NCBI RefSeq assembly: GCF_002077945.1 | Contig: NZ_LVYD01000077.1 | Span: 1 to 62,013, forward strand | Origin: Niastella vici | Lineage (GTDB): Bacteria > Bacteroidota > Bacteroidia > Chitinophagales > Chitinophagaceae | DNA: 62,013 nucleotides | Direction of reading: 5' to 3' | Shown: piece by piece, positions 43,308-52,800 of the stretch | Layout: the number at the start of each line of letters is the position of its first letter | Position numbering within the stretch: the first letter of the stretch is position 1 | Program-made: the position numbers and the translations under genes | Notes under the pieces: model-generated | The model's input: only the letters and a program-made list of their open reading frames with translations | The model's database searches: none | What the model was told of the DNA's origin: nothing

Positions 43308-44164
43308 AAAAAACCAGCTTGTTGCTGCTTTCACTGGCAACCATGCAATGGGGCCGGTCACAAACCAATTGCCAGGTATTTAAAGACAGCTGCCATATTA
43401 AAGCCTGCCTTTTGTATCAACAGGCAGGCAATTTTGGACAGGGCACCCGCCAATCGCAGCAATATTACGACAGCGCCATCAGGGTGTGTCCTGATTATGC
43501 CGAAGCCTGGAGTGAAATAAGCGTACCTTATCTGAAGCGCGGCGATTTCTATAACTGGCGAAAATATTTGGACAAAGCAGTGGCGTTGAAACCCTATCCT
43601 TATTTAGGTACCAGGGGTTGGTGCCGGTTTAAATTCCTCAGGGATTATGAAGGCGCATTAAAAGACCTGCGCAGGTTCGACACTTTATCTGGCTTTAACC
43701 CCTCCTATAGTGGCGATGGCAATTATCATTTATACAACGTTATGGCCCTTTGTGAACGCGAGTTGGGTAATTACCGGCAGGCGCTTCAATATTTTACGCT
43801 GGGAATCGACAGCATGCGAACAAAACAGGGCGATGCATGGGTCGGGTTTTCCGACTTCCTGCACCGGGCAGTAACAAAAATGAGAATAAAAGATTATACC
43901 GGCGCTTTATCTGACCTTGACCAGCAAATGAAAAAATACGACAATTACGCCGAGATCTATTATTACCAGGGCCTGGTATTTGAGGCCATACACCGTGAAA
44001 AAGAAGCGATGACAAGTCTGGAAAAAGCCAGAACAATGGCAGCCTCTGGTCATCATCTTGCTGATATTTATTGTGAAATGCAGGATGAAGTATTTGTTGA
44101 GGATATCGATGCAGCAATTGAACGGATAAAAAAATCGCCGGTTCAAACCAAAAAAGGTAAATAA
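43292..44164 (+). CDS. Secreted TPR-repeat protein, last gene of the RiPP operon
   Basis: 290 residues. Signal peptide (cleavage near GRS-Q, ~24), then at least four tetratricopeptide-like repeats (YYDSAIRVCPDYAEAWSEIS, FYNWRKYLDKAVALKP, NYRQALQYFTLGID, AEIYYYQGLVFEAIHREKEAM). Several Cys occur in the first third. It probably serves as a periplasmic or outer-membrane-associated interaction platform; role unknown. Its ATG lies inside the preceding gene, indicating translational coupling, and a bidirectional hairpin follows 18 bp after the stop. Confidence 0.7.
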   Translation: MCATLKKTSLLLLSLATMQWGRSQTNCQVFKDSCHIKACLLYQQAGNFGQGTRQSQQYYDSAIRVCPDYAEAWSEISVPYLKRGDFYNWRKYLDKAVALKPYPYLGTRGWCRFKFLRDYEGALKDLRRFDTLSGFNPSYSGDGNYHLYNVMALCERELGNYRQALQYFTLGIDSMRTKQGDAWVGFSDFLHRAVTKMRIKDYTGALSDLDQQMKKYDNYAEIYYYQGLVFEAIHREKEAMTSLEKARTMAASGHHLADIYCEMQDEVFVEDIDAAIERIKKSPVQTKKGK

Positions 44165-44181
44165 AAAGATATTATAAGCCA

Positions 44182-44225
44182 AATACACGAGGCCGCCCCG
44201 ATTTATCAGGACGGCCTCGTGTATT
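44182..44225. terminator. Bidirectional terminator between convergent genes
   Basis: AATACACGAGGCCG at 44182-44195 pairs perfectly (14 bp) with 44212-44225. It closes the RiPP operon on the plus strand and the phosphatase gene on the minus strand. The same stem core recurs at 46807-46840. Confidence 0.85.
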
Positions 44226-44233
44226 ACAGCGCA

Positions 44234-46582
44234 TCATTCCGTCACCACAAATTTTTGGGTAGCCCCTATTGTATCGCTTTTTACTTTTATGATATAGGTA
44301 CCTGCCTGCAGGGTTTGGGTATCAATAAAACCAGCACCTGTAAACTGCAGCGTTTTAACTATTCTTCCTGTAATATCAACCACAACAAGCGTTATTGGCT
44401 CGCCTGAATTCGTTTGCACCTGAATGCTTTGCCCTTTCCTTACAAAGGTTGGCTGAATCTTTAAAGTAAATCCGGCTATTTCCGGCACCTCTGTCATTGC
44501 TCTTGCCGTAATGCCGGCAGTAACTGTCAACTTAAATACATCAGTAATACAGGTGCCCGAAGTATTGTCAGATACGGTATACGTAGTACCTGAAGTAGGG
44601 CTCACCGTTATGCTCCGGGTAGTGGCGCCGTTGCTCCATTTATAGGTACCTGAAGGCCATGATGCCGTCAAGGTGGTGGGCGTACCTGAAGCAACTGACA
44701 AATTCGTAGTCTTGTTCACATCTTTCAGAATGGTGAATTTGTCCCAGATAGTGCCATCCATGCGAATGAATTTCATATCGAGCCGGTTTTCCTGCACTTC
44801 TATATAGGTCATGCCGCCGTCGTTGATCGACCAGGGCATGGCATTATGCGGATAACCGCTCTGTATGGTGCCACTGGCGCCTGATGACCCCGACACAACA
44901 TACACCGTTCCATGGTTACCACCTGCAGCTGTAACAAAAGGACAGGAATTAGAACTGCCATCATATTTACCGCTGCTGCGGCTTTTTGTAGAGGTGCTTA
45001 AACTAAATGAAGACTCATTGCCATAATAGCCATTCAATAAATAAGAGCGCTCATAATCATGGCTATGCCCGCAAAGAACAACATCAACCCCCAGGCGTTC
45101 AAGAATGCGGATAAACCGCTCACGGATCTTGACCAGTTCCGATTCTGTGTCGGAATTATGACTGCCCATGGTGTAGGGCGGATGGTGCCAATAGGCAATG
45201 ATCCATTTTTTAGTGTTAGCCGCAAGGTCCTTCTTTACCCAGGTCACCTGTGCACCGGTAGTATCGTACAGGCGGGTGGTGCCGCCATCTTCCTTACCAT
45301 ACGAGTCCAATGCCAGAAAATGAACATTGCCGATATCGTAGGAATAATATCTTTCATTGCCACTGGCCACCCCACCGCACTCTGCATTGGCAGGCAGCGT
45401 AAAGATGCTGAAGTAAGGAACATTGTGACTTGCCTGGTTTGAGGAACTATTGGCATAGTCATGATTGCCCGGCGCGGGATACAGCTTATGATTTTTCAAT
45501 ATCGTATTACCATACGCATTGAAATAATTGCTTGTAAATTCTCCATCTGTTCCATTTTCGTACGCATTATCGCCCAGCAATAACCAGGCATCGGCCGCTT
45601 CCAGGTTATTTTTGGCCAAATAATTCCTATAAGCCGCGAGTGTATTCACCTGGTGATTCAGGCTGTTTTTGCCACAATCGCCAAAAGCTGCAATGCGTAA
45701 CTTTCTGGTTGTGGTGGGCGGTGGTACGGTAATAAAATAATTATCGCTGGCACTCTGTAATATTTGTGTAGAACTGCCAAAACGGTAATAATACCTGGTA
45801 TCAGCAGCGAGGCCGGTGATGCGCACTTCGTGTTCGGTCGTTGACGTACTATTGGTGGCAGATAAATTATACGTACCGAATACAGTGCCCACTTCAATTC
45901 TTGAATTGGTGGCCGTATTGGTACGCCAGCGAAGGGTTACAGCGGTTTGATTCCCCATTTGCAGGTAAGGCCCGCGGGTCAGCGAGGCAGTTGTTCCGCC
46001 ACCCGATCCCCCTGACCCGCCTGTGCCGGTCAATTGAAGATCAAAGCTGATATCGGCACTGGTTGGCTTTCGCTGGTGAATTTCCACGGCTATTACATTG
46101 GTCCCTGTAACTAAAGAACCAGCTGCCAATGTGGCGGAGAGCCAGGTATTGCCATCATCGCTGCAGGTAGATGCTGCCCAGGTATTATACGCAATGGTCC
46201 CACTGGTCATGTTGTTCCTGTATTTTTCCACCCCATTAACATACACTACAATGCCATCATCACGCTTCACCTGTAAAGTATAATTGGAAAACACAGATGC
46301 ATCAGCCACTGAAATGGTTTTTCTGAAATAGGTCGTGGTGTACTTGTTGTCTGATTGTGGGCCATACTTTACAACAGTAGCTTCATCGCCATCGCCATAG
46401 CCCAATTGAGCCGGGCCCGAGGCCCAGCTTCCATCATTAAAAGAAGTAGCCCGCCAGGCAGTACCCTGGTTACTTCCATTGTCGAGGTACTTCCAGGTAG
46501 CACCAGCAGGGATCAGCACCGTTTGCGCCAATACAGTATTGACACAAAGCAACATAGCAAATGTGTAAAGGATCTTTTTCAT
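44234..46582 (-). CDS. Purple-acid-phosphatase-like metallophosphoesterase with T9SS sorting domain
   Basis: 782 residues. Signal peptide (cleavage near VLA-Q, ~20); an N-terminal beta-sandwich (~21-190); a Gly/Ser linker; a purple acid phosphatase N-terminal FN3-like domain (~198-290, LTRGPYLQMGNQTAVTLRW); and a metallophosphoesterase domain (~295-560) with AFGDCG, LGDNAY, GNHDY, WHHPPY and GHSHDYER, the five metal-binding blocks. A short Ig-like part precedes a C-terminal type IX secretion signal (~710-782, ending TLQAGTYIIKVKSD and KFVVTE). It should be a secreted or surface phosphatase or phosphodiesterase. It is a single-gene unit flanked by terminators, and I see no link to PUL2. Confidence 0.9.
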   Translation of the reverse strand: MKKILYTFAMLLCVNTVLAQTVLIPAGATWKYLDNGSNQGTAWRATSFNDGSWASGPAQLGYGDGDEATVVKYGPQSDNKYTTTYFRKTISVADASVFSNYTLQVKRDDGIVVYVNGVEKYRNNMTSGTIAYNTWAASTCSDDGNTWLSATLAAGSLVTGTNVIAVEIHQRKPTSADISFDLQLTGTGGSGGSGGGTTASLTRGPYLQMGNQTAVTLRWRTNTATNSRIEVGTVFGTYNLSATNSTSTTEHEVRITGLAADTRYYYRFGSSTQILQSASDNYFITVPPPTTTRKLRIAAFGDCGKNSLNHQVNTLAAYRNYLAKNNLEAADAWLLLGDNAYENGTDGEFTSNYFNAYGNTILKNHKLYPAPGNHDYANSSSNQASHNVPYFSIFTLPANAECGGVASGNERYYSYDIGNVHFLALDSYGKEDGGTTRLYDTTGAQVTWVKKDLAANTKKWIIAYWHHPPYTMGSHNSDTESELVKIRERFIRILERLGVDVVLCGHSHDYERSYLLNGYYGNESSFSLSTSTKSRSSGKYDGSSNSCPFVTAAGGNHGTVYVVSGSSGASGTIQSGYPHNAMPWSINDGGMTYIEVQENRLDMKFIRMDGTIWDKFTILKDVNKTTNLSVASGTPTTLTASWPSGTYKWSNGATTRSITVSPTSGTTYTVSDNTSGTCITDVFKLTVTAGITARAMTEVPEIAGFTLKIQPTFVRKGQSIQVQTNSGEPITLVVVDITGRIVKTLQFTGAGFIDTQTLQAGTYIIKVKSDTIGATQKFVVTE

Positions 46583-46806
46583 GGTTTTGCTTGGTTTGCA
46601 TAAATAGATTTGTTTCCAGATGAGACATCTGCGCTAAAAAAATTCAACGGTGTAAATGATAAAATCGAGAGAGCGGACTTATATGGTTTGGGGGAGGAAG
46701 GTATACCGGGAAAAGAGGATGTTGAATGTACGTAGCTTTTTTTTTCGAAGCGTATTCGGTTTAATGCTGACGCTACTGATCTTCAACAAAGTGCTGTGCC
46801 AAAACA

Positions 46807-46840
46807 ACGAGGCCGCCCCAATACAATGAGACGGCCTCGT
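46807..46840 (-). terminator. Rho-independent terminator after the giant lyase gene
   Basis: On the minus strand ACGAGGCCG (complement of 46832-46840) pairs with CGGCCTCGT (complement of 46807-46815), followed by TGTTTTG. It uses the same stem and a similar loop as the terminator at 44182-44225. Confidence 0.8.
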
Positions 46841-46862
46841 GCTCAAAAACACTAAAAAACTA

Positions 46863-49800
46863 CTATAGCTTAACTATTTTGCGCATAAATGTTGCTGCGC
46901 CATTCTTTATGCTGATGTAATAGATGCCTGCGGGCAATGGTTGTACAGAAATTGTTGTAGTGCTGTTTACCAGCCTTTCTGTTCTAACCAATACGCCATT
47001 GGCATTGTACAGCTGCATCACCGCACCGGTATTCAATGCGCCCAACTGAATAGTGAGCATTTCATTTACCGGATTAGGGAATACCGTGATCGCAGCCGGA
47101 TTGCAATTGCAGGTGGTTCCGGCATTTGCCTGGCGTGCGCCACTTGAGCACTCCCCTAAATAATCACCATGATTTAAATGGTCCTGAACGCCGTCCATCC
47201 CAATACAAATGCTTTTTCCGTTATGACAAATCTTCACTTTATTAAAGTTGTTGCCACATCTTACATCGAGCGTCTTCATTAGTATGGACGCAGTAGTAGT
47301 GCAACCTTTGCTATCTGTAACAGTTACTGTATAGGTGCCTGCAACATTTACGCTAACAGCCGCTGTGGTATCTCCTGAATTCCACACATACCTGTAAGGC
47401 GCTGTACCGCCATTCGGCATTACCGTAATCGTCAGCGATGTGGGGCCATAACCAATATAAATGGTATTCTTCTCATCCACCGCCGGGTTCATGGCATATA
47501 CGTCGGGGATAACCGCGCTCAGGGCCGCATTTACCGTTACCAGGGTGGTGTCGGTACTGGCATTTCCATGCACATCGTTCACCGTGTATACAATGGTCGA
47601 CAAACCAGTATTGAATACACCGCTTGCATTGGCGCCGGTGCCACTGCGCGCAGTAGCGCCGCTCACCACATAACTTATGGAAGCCACCTCACAATTATCA
47701 GTAGCCGTTAAAGCAGGGACTGTATAGGTGCCGCTATTGCTGTAACAGAATAACTGGTCCTGTGGCGAACTTACTACAGGCGCGGTATTGTCAACAACCG
47801 TTACCTGTGCGTTTGCAGAGTCAGCATGCCCGTCGGCATCGGTGCCGGTCAATGTTACAGTAACCGCTGAACCGATATCCCCGCAACTAAATGCGGTTCT
47901 GTTTACACGTAACGTTAAGGCGCCTGAGTAACTCACCGAACCGCTGTCTACCTGCTGTGCAGTAATAGCCGCTGTTCCTGTAGCATCCACGGCCACCTGT
48001 ATGTTTTTGGTTATGATCGTTGGCAACATGTATGTCACCAATTGCCGGCTAACTGTTGGCGCCGCATTGTAGATGCTGTCGCCGTTTTGTGAAGCAGTGA
48101 TAGTGGTAACACCTTTTCCTACAACATGCACCAGCCCGTTTACGATGGTAGCCACGCTTTGGTTCGAACTGCTATAACTTACAGGCAGTGCTGATGAAGC
48201 GGTTGCGCCCGCATTAAAGTCGGGGGCGCCCACCTGTGCATCTGTTAATGCGGGGAAGGTAATTACCTGGTTGCGCGTAACGGTGATCACCAGGTTGTCG
48301 GTTGTTGTTCCCAGCGCATTTGCCGCAGTGACAACTACAGGGAATGTACCCGGCACGGTGGGCGTACCGGAAATAAGACCTGTTCCAATATTTATTGACA
48401 ACCCGTTGGGCAAACCGGTAGCCGAATAATGATACGTTGAATTGGTTGCCACCAACTGGAAGCTGAACGACGAATCAACAATACCGCCCGCAGTTTTGGC
48501 GCTGGTTATGGCCGGAACCGCAGTGGCTACGCTTACCGTGTCGAACACGCCGCGGGTGATGGCTGCTGTATTGTGGCTGCACACGGCCAAACCAACATAT
48601 ATATTTGTTGGAAGTCCGGTATAAGTTTGTGAGTTGATATTTGTCCAGTTGATACCATCGGCACTGCGGTAAGCGGCCAGGGTATCTTTAGTGCGCACCA
48701 GTTTCACCCAATTTGGTGCAACAAGGCCGGCGGCTGAAGTCACAGAACTTGAGCCATTGGTAGCCGTTCTGCGAATATATTCGATACCTACAGAAGGTGT
48801 TACATCTACCAGTCCATGCCTTGCACCTGCTGTGAGGGCGTCGCGCATCATCACACCTGCTTTGGCATTGCCGCTGATAGCGGTATTGGTAGCATAATTC
48901 TGTAGGCTGGCAACACGCGCTACAATAGCACCGTCACCACTCACTATTTGATAGGTGAAATGGAATGCATCGGCAGTACCCCAGACATCGGCACCGGAGC
49001 CATAAGCCGTAATGCCGTTTGCATAACCGGCATTACCGGTAAGCACGGTTGAACCGATGTCGCTGTGCGACCAGCTATTTGGCTGGTTAACCGGCGTAGC
49101 AGATGCCGCACTGCCCGGGCTTGCCCCTGCTGTGTTGGCTGCGTATATCATGTACGTATAAGCCGTTCCATTTGTAACCGTGGTATCACTGTAAGTGAGG
49201 CCGGTAATGGTTGCGATGGTCGTTGTATCGGTTCCTGTTGTACGTTTTACCACGTAGCTGGTAGCGCCTGAAGCACCTACCCAGCTCAAATCGATCCGTT
49301 TGTTCCAGCTGGTTGCAATGGGATAGGTTACTGCCGCCGGAGCTAACAATACATTCACCTCATTGGATGGCGCACTTTCGAACAGGCCCGATTTGGCTGT
49401 TACCACATAGTAATACGGACCGCCACCGGCCACCGTTGTATCGGTAAACGAATTGGTAGTAGCACTGGCAATTGCCGTATACCCACTACCGCTAGTGGTA
49501 GAACGCTTGATGCTGTAGCTGGTGGCTCCCGCTGAGGCAGTCCAGCCAAGCTGTATGTTCTTTGCACTGGCCGATGTTACAGTCAATGGCGTTGGCTGGG
49601 CAGGCGCCGCCGCATTCACCAGGCCCACAATTTCAGCAGCGCTCAAAGAGCGGCTATAGATCTTTATGTCGTCAAGGATACCGGTGAGGTATGGGTCAGC
49701 CGAGTACTGTGAACGGCCGAACCAGTTCTGCGTGGTGCTACCGAGGCTGCTTGGCTTCAGCGTCATCGCGCTGTTGCGGCCTACTTCTACCCCATTCATA

Positions 49801-52800
49801 TACAAAATACCTACGTTGCCACTCCAGGTTACGGCAACATGCGTATATACACCGGTGGTGATGGTGGTATTACTGTTGATGCCCTGCTCCTTGGAGCCGC
49901 CACCGGTGGTGATGGCATATCTTAACAAACCGGTATTATTCCTTGCCAGGAACATATACACGTTGGTGCCGGTGCCAAAATCAAAGATGCGCGCCCAGTT
50001 GGCAGCTACATCCATTTTCACCCAGGCCGAGAAGGTAAAATCAGTGAGCGAGCTCACAGCGCCCGTGGGCAATGAAGCATAGCCACTGGTGGTTCCATCG
50101 AGCTTAATGCCCTGCTTAATAGCGCCGGCCACGCGGGTAACACCTGCGTTCAATGTTGCCTTGCGGCTGCCCCACAGGTCATTGGCTGTTGTGGCGCTGC
50201 TGTCGTTTAAATCCCAATAGCTGTAAGCGCCTGTTGTAACCACCGGCGTTATGGCCGCACTGTTACCAAATTCTCCTGTTGAATCATACGCAGCCACTAC
50301 ATAATAATAAGTAGTACCGGTTGTAATCGTTGAATCAACATAGAAAGTATTGATGGTACTGCCAAGCGTGGTGAACGGGCCGCCAGCTGCCGTGCCGCGT
50401 TTTACTTTATAACCAAGGTTCAATACCTGGTTCCATTCAATGGTATTTTTTCCTGTACCGGCTATGCCTGCCACGCCGTCAACAGTAGTGTTGCGTACAT
50501 ACAAATTCAATGTCGCTGTGGCGGTGCTGGTATCATTCGCTGCTGTTAATGTCACCGCAAATGCACCTGCAACCGTAGGCGTACCTGAGATAACACCGGT
50601 TGAGGTATTCACCGTTAATCCCGCAGGTAACCCTGTTGCATTATAGCTGGTGGGCGATTTAATAGCGGTGATGGCATACGTGTACGTTCTGCCAAGCAGG
50701 GTGGTATCAGTGGTCTTGCTGCTAATTGTTACCGGCAATACCCGCTCATCCATCAACACCACATCATTGCCATCTCCGCCTCTGTAGGTGATGCGGAAAT
50801 TATAACCTTTCACAGTCACCAGGCCCAGCTCGGGTAAATTTTTGAAATTGCCCGTTACTGCGCTGCTGCTGCTGTTGTCTATGATGACCAGGTTGGTCCC
50901 TGATGCCAGTGCACCGGAATCCACAGCGGTAACAGACAACACAGGATTGTTGAGCGTTAAGCCAGCCGCACTCATTTTATCGCAGGTAGCATTTACGATG
51001 CTTATTTCTGCTTTATAAGTAGCATCCTGGTTCATGGTCAATGCCGCTGTAGTGGTGAGCGTGGCTATATTACTGTTACCCGGTTCCAGCGAAGCCCCTG
51101 TACCTGAACCGGTACCTACTTTTATAGTAGCCTGGGTTCTTCCACCACCACCCAAAGCGCCGCCCTGCACAATGATGGGACTGGCGAATGTACCGGTAGC
51201 GGCATTGTTATTCAGTAAGAAACGGCCGCTCATTACGGTAGTGGTTCCACCGTAAGTATGGTTCCCCGAGAAGGACAGGTCGGCCGTACCTACTTTTATA
51301 ACGTTGAAATAATTGTTCATTGTACCGCCGAAGTTCGTCGAAATGTTCAACGCACCGATACTGATGGTAGGCGTACCGCCGGCATCGTTACGGAAATAAC
51401 CACGTCCGGTCAATGCACCAAAATTGAGGGTACCTGTCTGGAAGAGAACGCCGATACAATCGATACCATTGGCATCGAGGTTCCAGTAAGCGTTCGCGCT
51501 GCCCGATTCGGGCACCATGAAGCGAACCCGGTTGCGGCCACTGCGCAATGCCGCCACAAATGTCCCGGTAAAGCCGCTGTTATCGCCATACAGGTTGATG
51601 CCGGGATAATCATTACCGTCTTCCCAAAGTGTACCCGTTCCTGTAATACGGCCGTATATACTGATCGAATTAACGGTTTGGGTAAGGTAACTTCTACCGG
51701 TACCCATTACCTGAATATCGTTGTAGATGGTTGCCGCGCTGTCGCCGGAATACAACGTACCGCCATTCATGATGATCTTTCCGGTTCCCAACGGGCCATA
51801 GGTGGGCGCACCCGATGTTCCGGCTCCGGTTCCGGCAATAGCAATGGCCCCGGTAAGCGTGGTATTACCTGCGTAAGTATTCTTACCGGTCAATTGCAGC
51901 ACGCCGCTTCCGCTCTTCAGGATACTGCCTGCACCACTTACCACGCCGGTCATATTGATGCCCGACATGGCGCTTACCGTTACCTGGCTGTCGATGGTCA
52001 CCGGCGTGCTGATGGCTTGCCAGTAAGCAGAATTATTGACCAGGTCGGTCTTCAGTTTAATGGAGTTACCGCTGATCGTATAATCACTGGCTGTAGTATC
52101 GAATAGCAATCTTGATACCTGCAAACCGGTAATGTCGTTTGTTATAACACTGTCGGCAGTGCTTTTAAAAGTGAGAATGGCCGGGCTGGCAGGAACCGTA
52201 CCTTCTACCCAGTTAGCAGCGTTGCTCCAGCTTTCAGAAGCCGGTGTAGCGCTCCAGGTAGAAGCATTGGAGCCAGGTACGCCAAACGATTCAATTGAGT
52301 TAGCGCTTTCCTGCGTATTACCCATTGATGAAACCACGTAATAATAACCCGTGCCGTTTGCCACGTTCATATCGGCATAACTGGTAGCCGATACCTGCGC
52401 AATAACCGTGTAAGGTCCGCCGGCCACAGTGGCACGCTTTATTTTATAGGTTTTTGCTCCCGCCGCTGTATCCCATTTGAGATCGAGCTCGTTGCTCTTG
52501 CTGGTAACAACGGGTTTCGATGGGATGGCAGGCGGCACATTCGCGAACACTTCGGCTGAATTGCCGCTTTCTAGGCTGCCCGACAAGGCAGTGACCACAT
52601 AATAATTGTTCACTTCAAAGGCCGGACCGGCATCAACAAAGGATGTACCTGTTATACCCGATTGAATAGTGGTATACGGGCCGCCTGCTGTCAACGATCT
52701 TTTTACACTATAGCTACTGGCATTCGCCGCGGCTGTCCAGGCCAGTTTTATCTGCGTGGTATTTACTACCGAAGCTGATAAACCGGTTGGTGCAGCGGGC

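Noticed and set aside
34492..44164. Lanthipeptide, ATP-grasp or radical-SAM peptide cluster
   Set aside because: No LanB, LanC or LanM-like, ATP-grasp or CxxxCxxC radical-SAM protein is encoded; the tailoring genes are of other types.
51258..52106. 282-codon plus-strand frame antisense to the giant lyase gene
   Set aside because: It lies wholly inside a continuous 2620-codon gene with clear domains. Its composition (Thr, Gly, Ile and Cys rich, no motif) is that of a mirror frame of repetitive beta-structure coding DNA.
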